Positions 36,086 to 48,194 of a DNA stretch of 60,574 bases are shown in pieces. The DNA is from Chlamydia trachomatis. Its GTDB lineage: Bacteria > Chlamydiota > Chlamydiia > Chlamydiales > Rhabdochlamydiaceae. Made by a program: the position numbers and the translations under genes. The notes under the pieces are model-generated. The model saw only the letters and a list, made by a program, of their open reading frames with translations. It searched no databases and had not been told where the DNA came from. The stretch spans positions 1 to 60,574 of the forward strand of contig CAMDHO010000007.1 in NCBI GenBank assembly GCA_945898205.1. Direction: 5' to 3'. Position 1 is the first letter of the stretch; every line of letters begins with the position of its first letter.

Positions 36086-37171
36086 ATGCATAAAAAACTT
36101 TGCTTTCTCGCAATGGCGTCTAGCTTAACAGCCGTTGCAGCCCCTACGACCGTTAACGATTCTCGAGCTCCAGCTCTTATGAAAACTGCGGACTCTATTG
36201 ATTTTTTTGTCGACGCTTCTTTTACTTATTGGTATGCCAAAGAAGACGGTCTGAACATCGCAGAAACTGCTACACTCTCAAGAATAGGTGTAGGCAACTT
36301 ACCCAGCGAATCCGAAATATTTAAACAATCTTTTGGATACAAACCTGGATTTAAACTAGGCCTTGGCCTCGAGTCTAAAGACAACTGGGCTTTAGGAGCT
36401 GAATACACCTACTATCGCTCTACAAATACAACAAGTAAATCAGCACCAAGCAGCATTGGGGGTCTATCTCCAGGAGTTTGGAGCATGGCCAATTGGTTTT
36501 TACAAACCGTTCCAACCCCTGGCCCAAGACACAAACTGTTAGGAACTCAAATTTCTTCCACTTGGCATCTCGGAATGGATCTTGGAGATCTCGCAGTACA
36601 ACGCCCTTTCTGCATAACAAAAACACTAGAATTTTCTCCTTTTGCTGGACTTCGTACCGTTTGGCTTAGACAAAAAATGAATATTTCTTTGACACAAGCT
36701 GCAGCTTCTTTCGGATCTTCCACCGTGTTACCTCCTCAACCTTTAGTTTCTTACAACAGTTCACATGCTTGGGGCATTGGTCCTAGATTTGGATCTGAAA
36801 TGCATTGTAAGTTACCTATGTGCTTTCGGATTGAAGGCCTTGTAGGAGGAAGTCTTCTCTATGAGAATTTTACTTCCGTAAAACATAAAGAAGGAAAAGC
36901 TGCTACTTTTGTAACTCTACCCTCTTTTGAAGTCAATATGGGCACCTACAATTGCGTACGTCCTGTAGCTGAAATGGCTCTTGGATTTGGGTGGGGAAAA
37001 ACTTTTTGCCAAAAATATGACATTGACTTAGCTGCAACTTATGATTTCTCCTATTTTTGGGGACAAAACATGATGCGTTCCATGTTAGATGAACTAAATG
37101 ATGGCGTTGCTTCAGGAAATAATGACTTATACTTCCAAGGACTCACAGTCACTGCTGCTTTCAAATTTTAA
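36086..37171 (+). CDS. MOMP-like outer-membrane beta-barrel protein
   Basis: A 361-residue protein with a signal peptide (MHKKLCFLAMASSLTAVAA). Alternating aromatic strands follow (FVDASFTYWYAKEDGLNI, KPGFKLGLGLESKDNWALGA, WHLGMDLGDLAVQRPFCITK, FSPFAGLRTVWLRQKM), and it ends in AAFKF, the terminal Phe of BAM substrates. This matches the MOMP-like porin family expanded in Simkania and relatives. Six of its seven Cys lie in the mature part and could form envelope disulfides. AAGGA precedes the ATG. A hairpin terminator follows. A fragment of a second copy lies at 37676-37969. Confidence 0.87.
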   Translation: MHKKLCFLAMASSLTAVAAPTTVNDSRAPALMKTADSIDFFVDASFTYWYAKEDGLNIAETATLSRIGVGNLPSESEIFKQSFGYKPGFKLGLGLESKDNWALGAEYTYYRSTNTTSKSAPSSIGGLSPGVWSMANWFLQTVPTPGPRHKLLGTQISSTWHLGMDLGDLAVQRPFCITKTLEFSPFAGLRTVWLRQKMNISLTQAAASFGSSTVLPPQPLVSYNSSHAWGIGPRFGSEMHCKLPMCFRIEGLVGGSLLYENFTSVKHKEGKAATFVTLPSFEVNMGTYNCVRPVAEMALGFGWGKTFCQKYDIDLAATYDFSYFWGQNMMRSMLDELNDGVASGNNDLYFQGLTVTAAFKF

Positions 37172-37180
37172 GCCATTAAT

Positions 37181-37214
37181 AAGAGGCTTCCATTTTTTTG
37201 AGGGCCTCTTTTCT
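37181..37214 (+). terminator. Terminator of the MOMP-like gene
   Basis: aagaggc (37181-37187) pairs with gcctctt (37204-37210), followed by TTCTTT. Copied at about 37979-38010 with one change (gagtctt). Confidence 0.7.
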
Positions 37215-37294
37215 TTGGATTCATGCAACCAATAAAAAAAACAAATCACAAAATTCAAGTCCATTTTATATAAAAAAACGGGCTTGAATTTTTT

Positions 37295-37675
37295 TTTATT
37301 CAATAATATATGCTGTAAGCAGCAGTCCCTGCATCATAGCTTACATGAGGAGCAGGACTCCCACTAGATGAAAAATTATAATTGCTACCAGTTCCCCCTC
37401 CATACGGAATCGTAATAGTAAACTCGCCAGTCTAGGATGCACGGCAAGAACCGCAATAATAACTACAACTATTGCTCGAATTTGGATTACATGTGCTCTG
37501 ACTAGAAGCACCCTCCCCATCAAAAATACTATATGATAAAACGATATAATCTCTAGATGCAGGGAGGGTTACCGGTTAAGTAACTCCTGGATTCAAAGTC
37601 GCTGATAAATTAGCGTAACATGGATTTCTACTGCAATAGCCTTCAACATCCTCAGGATCCGTGACATAAGTTAAC
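37295..37675 (-). pseudogene. Broken paralogue of the Cys-rich protein
   Basis: The reverse strand reads like the C-terminal three-quarters of the gene at 35347-35856, with point changes including at least two stops: TAG where the intact copy has TAC (CGSCNSSY region, near 37432) and TAA for CAA (near 37575). The signal-peptide end was lost in the deletion. Confidence 0.85.
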
Positions 37676-37969
37676 GTAAAACATAAAGACGGAAAAGCTG
37701 CTACTTTTGTAACTCTAGCCTCTTTTGAAGTCAATATGGGAACCTACAATTTTGTACGTCCTGTAGCTGAAATGGCTCTTAGATTTGGGTAGGGAAAAAC
37801 TTTTTGCCAAAAATATGACATTGACTTAGCTGCAACTTATGATTTCTCCTGTTTTTGGGGACAAAACATGATGCGCTCTATGTTAGATGAAGTAACTGAT
37901 GGCGTTGCTTCAGGAAATAATGACTTATAGTTCCGAGGACTCACAGTCACTGCTGCTTTCAAATTTTAA
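37676..37969 (+). pseudogene. Broken 3' fragment of a MOMP-like gene
   Basis: Copies the last 97 codons of the gene at 36086-37171, starting at KHKEGKAATF. Stops replace Trp in GFGWGKTF (TAG near 37790) and Tyr in NDLYFQG (TAG near 37928). It ends with the same AAFKF. Dead through lack of a 5' end and nonsense changes. Confidence 0.88.
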
Positions 37970-38175
37970 GCCATTAATAAGAGTCTTCCATTTTTTTGAG
38001 GGCCTCTTTTCTTTCGATTCATGCAACCAATAAATTTAAAAAATATTTCAAGAAGATTTACTTCATGAAAACCACTCCCTACTCTTTAAGTCCTTTACAA
38101 TAGTATGGGCGCAGGGCGCTTGAACTCTATAACTGCGGACTTATTTATCGATAAGTTCATAATCTTCTTTACCTA

Positions 38176-38802
38176 TTAGTTTCGAGTCTTTCTTTTTTTT
38201 CGCATCTTTTTATAGATATAACAAAGAATGCAAAAAAAGACCACCCCCGCAATAATTAAAACTAAATCTAAATTGAATTCTATCTTTTCATAAAGGCTCA
38301 TCGCCTGCTTTCCAAAAAAGAAACCTAAGGATAAAAAAGTAGTTACCCAAATGGCAGCTCCTAGATAAGCATAGGTCGCGAAATGTTTATATGAAAAACC
38401 AGAAACTCCCGCAGACACCCCTGTTAAATGGCGGATACATGGAATAAAATAACCAATAAGAAGCGCCCATCTTCCAAATCTCTCAAACCAATCGTGAGCC
38501 TTTTTAAACCTTTCTTTTGTTAAACCCACCCATTTTCCATATTTAATAACAAGAAAATGCCCAGCGGTTCTCCCTAAAAAGTAACTGATCGTAATTCCAC
38601 ACAAGGCTCCTAAAAACGCCGCTAAAATGGTAGGAATAATCGGCAACTTCTCATTAAACATTAATGTTCCAGCTATCAACATTAAAGTCTCTTCTGGGAT
38701 AGGTAAGGCTATAATCCCAACTGTCAATAAAACAAATAGAGCAACGAACCCATATTGCATAAGCCAAAGAGAAAAAATATCGCCAACGGGGACTAGATCC
38801 AT
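38176..38802 (-). CDS. DedA-family membrane protein
   Basis: A 208-residue protein with about five hydrophobic segments. The DedA core is visible as IALPIPEETLMLIAG, FLGALCGITISYFLGRTAG and FGRWALLIGYFIPCIRHLTG, the last with the conserved R-P-R-like loop (FIPCIRH). The family includes undecaprenyl-phosphate and phospholipid flippases that help maintain the envelope and proton motive force. It ends in a short basic tail (KKMRKKRKTRN). Stands alone. Confidence 0.85.
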   Translation of the reverse strand: MDLVPVGDIFSLWLMQYGFVALFVLLTVGIIALPIPEETLMLIAGTLMFNEKLPIIPTILAAFLGALCGITISYFLGRTAGHFLVIKYGKWVGLTKERFKKAHDWFERFGRWALLIGYFIPCIRHLTGVSAGVSGFSYKHFATYAYLGAAIWVTTFLSLGFFFGKQAMSLYEKIEFNLDLVLIIAGVVFFCILCYIYKKMRKKRKTRN

Positions 38803-38965
38803 TATATCTCCAAGTTTAATTTGCCCCCCTTCTTAAAAAAGAGGAGATTCTTACGACATTCATATCAAGAGCGTTAATGTATTTGAATTAGGAATTATAT
38901 AGAACAAAAAAACTTTAAAAAAACCTAACCCTACTCATCTATTGGTTATTAAAAAAGACTAAGAG

Positions 38966-39421
38966 TTATGAAATGAGCCTGTTTAGCGAGTCGGCAAATC
39001 GCTTAACATCTTTGGGTCCAAATGCTGCAGGACCACTCGTAATAGCGCCTGCATCGCGAAGGTCTTTCATAAAATCGCGCATCGACAAAATCGGACCAAT
39101 ATTAGCTTCTGTATAGATTTCACCTCGTGGATTGATAGCGACAGCCTTTTTTTTCAAGACTTTTGCAGCAAGTGGAATATCCGCCGTAATGACTATATCG
39201 TGAATTTCGACTTGGTCAATAATATGCTGATCAGCCGCATCGAATCCTTTGCTTACCACAATCAATCGTATAAGATCGCTGACAGGGATAAGTTGATAAG
39301 CATTGGCTACTAATATAATGTGTATATTCAACCGACAACTTGCCTTAAAAACTATTTCTTTAACAGCTTTAGGGCAAGCATCCCCATCGATCCATATTTT
39401 ATTTGGTTTGTGTTTTGACAT
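38966..39421 (-). CDS. YaiI/YqxD-family protein (DUF188)
   Basis: A 151-residue protein with the whole DUF188 pattern: IWIDGDACPKAVKEIVFK at the N-terminus, VVSKGFDAADQHIIDQV, VITADIPLAAKVLKKKAVAI, NPRGEIYTEANIG and the Gly/Pro tail SGPAAFGPKDVKRFADSLN. The acidic residues (DGD, ADQ, TAD) resemble a PIN-like nuclease site. The function is not established. Stands alone between DedA and holB. Confidence 0.88.
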   Translation of the reverse strand: MSKHKPNKIWIDGDACPKAVKEIVFKASCRLNIHIILVANAYQLIPVSDLIRLIVVSKGFDAADQHIIDQVEIHDIVITADIPLAAKVLKKKAVAINPRGEIYTEANIGPILSMRDFMKDLRDAGAITSGPAAFGPKDVKRFADSLNRLIS

Positions 39422-39475
39422 CTTTCTAAGGTCACATCCGATTTATTTAAATTGCCAGAAAAAACATATGGGTTC

Positions 39476-40396
39476 TTATTTTACAGAGAGCTGAAAAAAC
39501 AAGTTTTCTAATATAACTCTTGGCTTAGAACTTCTTTGCAGCCCTAATCGAGCCTGTTCTATAAAAAGAGAAGCTTTTTCTAGCGTAGGGAGTCTACCTA
39601 AGGCCAATTGCTTTTGCAAGTCTTCACGAAAGCTTGAGAAAAAAAGCGGAGCAGTAGCTGTGGACTGAAGTAGATGTAGGTCCCTTAACCAAAACAAAAG
39701 ATCTCCTAAAAGATTATCCATCATTTGAATAAACTCTCCATTTTCTTTATCCGAATCTGTTTTTTTCTCTAAAAGCTTTTCCAACTTAGCTAAGTCCTGT
39801 ATAAAACCTAATGAAAGAGGATAAAAAAAATGATTTCTTAAAAGATCTATAAAGCACAGACGAATAGGATCCTCTGGAGCAACTTCTTTTTTTTCTACTA
39901 ATTGCTTTAGAAGAGATTCCTCTATTGGATAAAAAGGAACTCTACAGCAACGAGATGCAATCGTAGGCAAAATATCTTCAAAATGAGAGCTAACTAAGAT
40001 AAACCTTAAATGCGAGTGAGGTTCTTCTAATGTCTTTAAAAGAGCATTACTACTAGATGGAAGCATCCTTTCTACATCTTCTATGATATAGATCTTTAAA
40101 GGCGCTTCAAAAGGAGGATAAGAAGCTTCTTCTAAGATCCTTCGAATCGAAGCGATGGGATGCATAAAAGTCTTCCCTTCCGGAATGAAATGAAGAAGAT
40201 CAGGATGCGTGCCACTTTGCATTTTTTTAACATGCTTCGCACCTAAAAGCAGCTCAGCAAAGGCTAAAGCAAAAGTCTTCTTACCTACCCCTTCGGGACC
40301 TGTAAAAAGAAATACCTGGGGAGAATTAACTTTCAACGCTGCGGCTTGTAAAAAAGCGCGCGCAGAGTCATTACCTATGAGAGAAGAAAATGTCAT
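39476..40396 (-). CDS. holB: DNA polymerase III delta' subunit
   Basis: A 306-residue clamp-loader subunit. It starts MTFSSLIGNDSARAFLQAA at the ATG at 40396, inside the end of tmk, and has the P-loop TGPEGVGKKTFALAFAELLL, IIEDVERMLPSSSNALLKTLEEP and the SRC-type motif ASRCCRVPF. The usual four-Cys zinc module of delta'/gamma subunits is not evident. A longer in-frame start at 40447 would deepen the overlap. The tmk-holB order agrees with Chlamydia CT188-CT187. Confidence 0.88.
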   Translation of the reverse strand: MTFSSLIGNDSARAFLQAAALKVNSPQVFLFTGPEGVGKKTFALAFAELLLGAKHVKKMQSGTHPDLLHFIPEGKTFMHPIASIRRILEEASYPPFEAPLKIYIIEDVERMLPSSSNALLKTLEEPHSHLRFILVSSHFEDILPTIASRCCRVPFYPIEESLLKQLVEKKEVAPEDPIRLCFIDLLRNHFFYPLSLGFIQDLAKLEKLLEKKTDSDKENGEFIQMMDNLLGDLLFWLRDLHLLQSTATAPLFFSSFREDLQKQLALGRLPTLEKASLFIEQARLGLQRSSKPRVILENLFFQLSVK

Positions 40397-41006
40397 CGAG
40401 TTGCTTGATTGCCTGATTAAGAATTGTTTCTGGGGATTGAGTTGCATCCAGCACTCTTACGCGTTTTGGATCTTGTTGCGCAATATGTAAAAAAGCATTC
40501 CTTATCTTTTCATGAAAAACCAAAGACTCTGATTCAATACGATCTTTTTCTCCATCATTTTGAACTCTCCTTTCTAATCCAAGTTTCGGAGAGAGATCGA
40601 GATAGAAGGTTAAATCGGGAACTTTTCCACTCGTTGCAAAAAGACAAAACGAATTTACTATATCTATATCTAAACCTCTAGCTACGCCCTGGTAAGCTAG
40701 AGTTGAATCATTAAATCTATCACATAAAATAAGCTTCCCCTCAGTAAGTGCCGGAAAAATAACTTCTTTCATGTGCTCTGCTCTATCTGCTAAAAACAAA
40801 AAAAGCTCACATCTATCACTTAAAGGGATCTTACTTTCTAAAAGAAGAGAGCGAATCTTTTCTCCCACAATAGTGCCTCCCGGCGCCCTTGTTTGGATAA
40901 CAGATTCACCCCTCTCTTCAAGTAGGCGATAAAGGTTTTTTATAAGAGTGGATTTCCCAACCCCATCGCCGCCCTCAAATGTAATCAAAAAACCTTGGCT
41001 TAACAT
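40371..41006 (-). CDS. tmk: Thymidylate kinase
   Basis: About 211 residues. It has P-loop FEGGDGVGKSTLIKNL, the DRx motif ILCDRFNDSTLAYQGVARGL and APGGTIVGEKIRSLLL. Tmk converts dTMP to dTDP for DNA synthesis. I start at the ATG at 41006 (MLSQGFLITFEGGDG); an earlier ATG at 41021 would overlap the gyrA stop. It overlaps holB by 26 nt. Confidence 0.93.
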   Translation of the reverse strand: MLSQGFLITFEGGDGVGKSTLIKNLYRLLEERGESVIQTRAPGGTIVGEKIRSLLLESKIPLSDRCELFLFLADRAEHMKEVIFPALTEGKLILCDRFNDSTLAYQGVARGLDIDIVNSFCLFATSGKVPDLTFYLDLSPKLGLERRVQNDGEKDRIESESLVFHEKIRNAFLHIAQQDPKRVRVLDATQSPETILNQAIKQLDDIFFSHR

Positions 41007-41010
41007 AAGT

Positions 41011-43557
41011 CTATAACCCATCTTCTTCTGTTACAGATTCTTTTTCTTCTATTAAACTTATGACTTCTTTTTCTTCTGTTAGGATCTCTTTGCTTTCTAA
41101 TAATGGCTCTTCTACAACGGCTATACTCCCTAGTTTTTGAATAGCCACTACAACGTCTCCTTCATGGAGATTCACAAGCTTAACTCCTTGAGTTGACCTG
41201 CCCAGGACACGAACATCTTCCATCGAAATCCGCACTGTTTGACCTGTATTAGACATCAGAAGAACACTTTCCGAATCTGTAACAGAGGTAGCTCCAACAA
41301 CAGATCCATTACGATCACTTGTAATAATCGATCTGACCCCTACTCCACCACGGTTTGTTTGCCTGAATTCTTCTACCAAAGAGCGCTTCCCAAATCCATT
41401 TTGACAAACAATTAGCAGTGATTCATCTCCATTAACAACTTCACAAGAAACAATCACATCTAGTTCATTACGAAGCGTTGCCCCTCTAACCCCTCTAGCC
41501 ACACGGCCAACAGGTCTTACTTGCGATTGGTCAAAACGAACTGCCATGCCTTCTTTTGTAAAGAGCATTACTTGCTGCCCTTCCATTGTTAGTCTGGCCA
41601 CTATAACCTCGTCTCCCTCATCAATATTGATCGCATATACGCCTTTTTTACGAGGAGAATCAAAAGCTTTAAGTTCGGTCTTTTTCACAACACCTTGCCT
41701 TGTACAGAGCAAAATATATGCAGGGTCGTCAAAAGTTCTAACACGTAAAATTGCTGCAATTTTTTCGTTAGCTTGAATTCCATCTAAAAGATTAACGATC
41801 GCTTTTCCTTTCGCTCTTCGACTTCCTTCTGGAATTTGCCATACTTTCAACCAATAACATCTTCCAAAGCTAGTAAAGATAAGAAGGTAATCATGAGTAG
41901 AAGCAAAATAGACATCTTTAACATTATCAGCTTCTTTTTTCATCTCCATACCAACAACACCTTGACCGCCCCTTCTCTGCTCTCTGAAAGTATCTACAGG
42001 CATTCTCTTAATATAATCATCTTCGGAAACTGTAATGATTACCTTTTCATCGGCAATCAAATCTTCCATATTGAACTCGCCTTCGGCTGCGATGATCTTT
42101 GTTCTGCGATCGGATGTGTGATGTTTTTTTAGTTCTTGGAGTTCATCTTTAATAATCCCTCTAACTAGAGCCTCACTAGCAAGCACAGAACGATAATGAG
42201 CAATTCTTATTAGAAGCTCTTGATATTCACCTTCAATTTTTTCTCTTTCTAGTCCTGTTAATTGATAGAGTCTTAAATCTAGAACAGATCCTGCTTGCCT
42301 TTCTGACAAGTCATATCTTGTCATAAGATGAGATCTTGCATCATCTTTACTAGAACTCTCCCGAATAATTCTTACAACTTCATCTAAGTGATCAAGTGCT
42401 TTTAAATAACCTTCTAATATGTGAGCTCTAGCCTCTGCCTTAGCAAGTTCAAAACGAATTCTTCTACGAATTACTTCAATACGATGCTCAACCCAAGCTG
42501 AGATCATTTGTTTAATATTCATCGTGCGAGGAAGGCCTTTATCCAAGGCTAACATATTACATCCAAAAGTCACTTGCATATCTGTATATTTATAAAGCTG
42601 GTTGATTGTAACATCTGGAATCTCAGCTCTCTTTAATTCAATAACAATACGCATGCCATCTTTGTCTGATTCATCGCGAATATCTGATACACCCGTAATA
42701 GTTTTTTCATTTACAAGTTCTGCAATCTTTTGAATCAACCCAGCTTTGCTGACACTATAGGGAATCTCATCAACAACAATCCTTTGACGATCTGCGACTT
42801 CTTGATCTTCCACTCGAAGAACAGCCCTTAAGATCAGCTTTCCTCTTCCTGTGTAATAGGCCTCTTTAATACCTCGATAGCCACAAATAATTCCACCTGT
42901 TGGAAAGTCTGGAGCCGGCATTACCATCATGATTTCTTCGATGCTTGCAGCTGGATTATCCACTACGCATAAGGTTGCAGCTATTAATTCTCCTAGATTA
43001 TGCGGAGGAATATTTGTAGCCATTCCAACAGCTATTCCTGAAGAACCATTTGCTAAAAGATTAGGGAATTTAGCAGGGAACACAGTCGGTTCTGTTCTTG
43101 TTTCATCATAGTTTGGGACATAATCTACTGTATCTTTTTCTAAATCTTCCATTAAATACATAGAAGCATGTGTCAGTCTAGCTTCTGTATATCGCATGGC
43201 CGCTGGTGGGTCTCCATCGACGGATCCAAAGTTACCTTGCCCATCAATCAAAGGATGTCGCATCGACCAACTTTGAGCCATTCGGACCAATGTTGGATAA
43301 ATGACCGACTCTCCATGAGGATGATAGTCCCCTGAGGTGTCCCCTGAAATTTTAGCGCATTTTCTATGTTTGGTTGAAGGCGAAAGACTAAGCTGTCTCA
43401 TCGCGTATAAAATACGTCTTTGAGATGGCTTAAGCCCATCTCTCACATCAGGAAGTGCGCGAGAAATAATGACCGACATAGAATATCGTAGATAACTCTC
43501 TTTAACTTCTTCTTCGACATTTCTGGGTAGAATGATCTCCCCTTTCGTATAAGACAT
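41011..43557 (-). CDS. gyrA: DNA gyrase subunit A
   Basis: An 848-residue GyrA. Catalytic Tyr123 lies in AAMRYTEARL, and the C-terminal domain carries the GyrA box QRRGGQG, which separates it from ParC. The quinolone region reads YHPHGESVIYPTLVRMAQ: Ser is kept at E. coli position 83 (here 84), but position 87 is Pro (here 88) and position 82 is Glu. The acidic C-terminal tail (EEPLLESKEILTEEKE) fits gyrase autoregulation. It follows gyrB by 15 nt in the chlamydial order CT191-CT187. Confidence 0.96.
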   Translation of the reverse strand: MSYTKGEIILPRNVEEEVKESYLRYSMSVIISRALPDVRDGLKPSQRRILYAMRQLSLSPSTKHRKCAKISGDTSGDYHPHGESVIYPTLVRMAQSWSMRHPLIDGQGNFGSVDGDPPAAMRYTEARLTHASMYLMEDLEKDTVDYVPNYDETRTEPTVFPAKFPNLLANGSSGIAVGMATNIPPHNLGELIAATLCVVDNPAASIEEIMMVMPAPDFPTGGIICGYRGIKEAYYTGRGKLILRAVLRVEDQEVADRQRIVVDEIPYSVSKAGLIQKIAELVNEKTITGVSDIRDESDKDGMRIVIELKRAEIPDVTINQLYKYTDMQVTFGCNMLALDKGLPRTMNIKQMISAWVEHRIEVIRRRIRFELAKAEARAHILEGYLKALDHLDEVVRIIRESSSKDDARSHLMTRYDLSERQAGSVLDLRLYQLTGLEREKIEGEYQELLIRIAHYRSVLASEALVRGIIKDELQELKKHHTSDRRTKIIAAEGEFNMEDLIADEKVIITVSEDDYIKRMPVDTFREQRRGGQGVVGMEMKKEADNVKDVYFASTHDYLLIFTSFGRCYWLKVWQIPEGSRRAKGKAIVNLLDGIQANEKIAAILRVRTFDDPAYILLCTRQGVVKKTELKAFDSPRKKGVYAINIDEGDEVIVARLTMEGQQVMLFTKEGMAVRFDQSQVRPVGRVARGVRGATLRNELDVIVSCEVVNGDESLLIVCQNGFGKRSLVEEFRQTNRGGVGVRSIITSDRNGSVVGATSVTDSESVLLMSNTGQTVRISMEDVRVLGRSTQGVKLVNLHEGDVVVAIQKLGSIAVVEEPLLESKEILTEEKEVISLIEEKESVTEEDGL

Positions 43558-43572
43558 GGTTATAATTCTCCC

Positions 43573-46077
<2,505 letters not shown>

Positions 46078-46141
46078 TTAAATCGCTAAAAAAGAATTGT
46101 CGCTCCTCGTTAAATGGTTTCTTAAAAGGCTAGAGCCTTGC

Positions 46142-46480
46142 TTAGCCCAAGCGAAAAATAATATTCCGGATCTTTACTGAAGGAACCCGTTTTTGCAACT
46201 GATTTTGTAATTTGTTTTTTTCATGCTGTATTAGCAAACTATAAAGAGATGAATTCCTAACTTTTACAGTCAATACCCCATCTATAAAGGAAACAGCTTG
46301 AGCCATAGGAGCTAACTTTTCTCCGATGATTTCAGGCCAAGCAAGAAGAATTAAATCTGGCCTATCTTGAAAACGAACACTTACCTCTGCTAACCACTCA
46401 GGCAACAGCTCTGAGAGGTTTTTCGCTGTCGGCTCGATCTCATTATAACCTCTAGGAGTTCTGCGCAGTTTTCTAACCAT
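46142..46480 (-). CDS. DUF721 protein (CT191 type)
   Basis: A 112-residue basic protein with the DUF721 pattern: LPEWLAEVSVRFQDR, LLAWPEIIGEKLAPMAQAVS, DGVLTVKVRNSSLYSLLIQH and KNKLQNQLQKR. The family lies beside gyrB or recF in many bacteria and is thought to bind nucleic acid; function unproven. Upstream of gyrB in the same orientation with an 85-bp gap. Confidence 0.85.
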   Translation of the reverse strand: MVRKLRRTPRGYNEIEPTAKNLSELLPEWLAEVSVRFQDRPDLILLAWPEIIGEKLAPMAQAVSFIDGVLTVKVRNSSLYSLLIQHEKNKLQNQLQKRVPSVKIRNIIFRLG

Positions 46481-46601
46481 CTGACTTCCGTTTCATCTTT
46501 TCGAAACTATAGTTCACAAGCTTCAAAATAGCAATACATTTATCGTCACAAATTCAAGTGATTTTTAATTATTTACAGCCCCTAAACAACTAAGCTAAGA
46601 T

Positions 46602-48077
46602 CTATAAAAGAAGGGAGCTTAAGCCTATAGCAATTAAGAAATATATAGACATCGAAAGAAAATCATTAAATGCTGTTACAATAGGCCCTGCTGCCACTGC
46701 TGGATCAATACCCATACGAGCAAAAAAGAGAGGAGAAAACACTCCTAAAAAGGTACCTGCCACACAAGACCCCATAAGACCAACACTCACAATAAGACCC
46801 ACTAAAACAGGATCAATAACACTGCCGGAAGAACCTACAAAGTCTAAGCAATAGACAGCAAAACCGCAAAGGATGCCGAATACAACTCCAGAGCTTATCC
46901 CAATCACCGATTCTTTAAAAATAGCTTCTCTTCTATTTCCCTTGGAGAGCATCCCCATAGCCATACTTCTTACCAAGATTGTGCTACACTGAATGCCAAT
47001 ATTTCCAGACATTCCAGTAATTAACGGAACAAAAAAGAACACAAAAGTTAAAAACCCTTTTTCATAACTTTGAAAAGAGGACATAACCCCTACATTAATA
47101 AGACCTGCACATAGAGTAACGAAAAGCCATGGAGCTCGTGAAAGAAACTTACGAAGTAAAGACTCGCACTCTGTAACTTTTTCTACAGTACCCGCCATTG
47201 TAGCCATAGTTTCATCCGCAATGTCTTCTACCGCTTCAATTACATCTTCATAATTAATAACTCCTATCGGAATATCTGACGAATCTACAACAGGAAGAAC
47301 ACAAATTTTATATCTCTCTATAATTTCCACGACTTCTTCACGAGAAGTCTCCGGTGACACTTTATGAGACAGCGCCTTCATTAGTTGCTTTAAAGGAGTG
47401 TGAGGGGCGTTGATAATCAAATTACGCACGGGAACATACCCTTGAAGTTCTCCGTTTGCATTTACAACAAAAATCCACATGGCGAGGTCAGTAGCCGGAT
47501 TATCTCGAACTTTTAAAGAAACCTCTCCAATTGTAACATCCATAAAAAAAGAAAAAAATTCATTTGTCATCAAACGACCCGCTGTATTTCTAGGGTGTTT
47601 GTTAATCTCTCGAATTTTAGCCGCTTTTTTAGGATCTAAAAGCTCCAAAACCTTTCTATAACGCCTTTCTGAAACACTTTCTAGAACGTCTACAGCTTCA
47701 TCCGGCGGCATATTTCCAATAACTTCTTTAGCTTCGCTATCTGAAATGCGACGAAAAATAGCAACCCGAGTAGCCCTATCTGCATTAATTAAAAAATCTA
47801 TTTTAGAAAGAATGCCATTTAAATTTTCATATAGAACTAACCGTTCACTAACAGGAAACCGTCTTGCAGCATAAGAAAGATCTACAGCCGAGTGCTCTGA
47901 AACAATTTTTACTACATGATGCAGAGCTAATGTGCTTGTTTGTTGATGAAAAGCAGCCTCTAATTTTTCTTCTAAAATATCCGCAAGTTGTGACGTTTTG
48001 GACTCTAATAGATTTGCTGAAGCCTGAACCAATTCTTCCTCGAAAAACCCTCTATCTTCACTATCAAAAGTTTTCAC
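46602..48077 (-). CDS. mgtE: Magnesium transporter MgtE
   Basis: A 491-residue MgtE. The N-terminal superhelical domain (about 40-180, DEAVDVLESVSERRYRKVL) is followed by paired CBS domains (about 185-310, RYKICVLPVVDSSDIPIG) and a five-helix pore domain (APWLFVTLCAGLINVGVMSS, GMSGNIGIQCSTILVRSMAM, GPIVTAFNDFLSMSIYFLIA). The Asp of the NDF loop is the Mg2+ selectivity residue. The N and CBS domains gate the pore by sensing cytosolic Mg2+. Near the gyrase cluster as in Chlamydia (CT194). Confidence 0.94.
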   Translation of the reverse strand: MKTFDSEDRGFFEEELVQASANLLESKTSQLADILEEKLEAAFHQQTSTLALHHVVKIVSEHSAVDLSYAARRFPVSERLVLYENLNGILSKIDFLINADRATRVAIFRRISDSEAKEVIGNMPPDEAVDVLESVSERRYRKVLELLDPKKAAKIREINKHPRNTAGRLMTNEFFSFFMDVTIGEVSLKVRDNPATDLAMWIFVVNANGELQGYVPVRNLIINAPHTPLKQLMKALSHKVSPETSREEVVEIIERYKICVLPVVDSSDIPIGVINYEDVIEAVEDIADETMATMAGTVEKVTECESLLRKFLSRAPWLFVTLCAGLINVGVMSSFQSYEKGFLTFVFFFVPLITGMSGNIGIQCSTILVRSMAMGMLSKGNRREAIFKESVIGISSGVVFGILCGFAVYCLDFVGSSGSVIDPVLVGLIVSVGLMGSCVAGTFLGVFSPLFFARMGIDPAVAAGPIVTAFNDFLSMSIYFLIAIGLSSLLL

Positions 48078-48194
48078 AAAAGCTCCTTGGTTCTTATTGC
48101 CTGATATAGAATAGATTTTCTCTTTCTATTTTTCAATATGGATTTTTAACTTTGGATCTTTTATCATTCCTTGCTTTATCCTAAGAGGAAAACT

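Larger units (their letters stand above)
35294..37236. repeat. Tandem duplication, unit A (intact)
   Basis: This unit, from the acaaaattcaagtcca motif to gcaaccaataaa, holds the Cys-rich gene, its divergent spacer, the MOMP-like gene and the terminator. The same borders recur in unit B immediately downstream. Confidence 0.85.
37248..38034. repeat. Tandem duplication, unit B (deleted and decayed)
   Basis: Same borders as unit A, but only 787 bp long. The left part copies 35294-35733 and the right part copies 36877-37236. The junction is at cgtaaaaca (37675-37683), a 9-mer present at both 35725-35733 and 36877-36885 in unit A. Confidence 0.88.
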
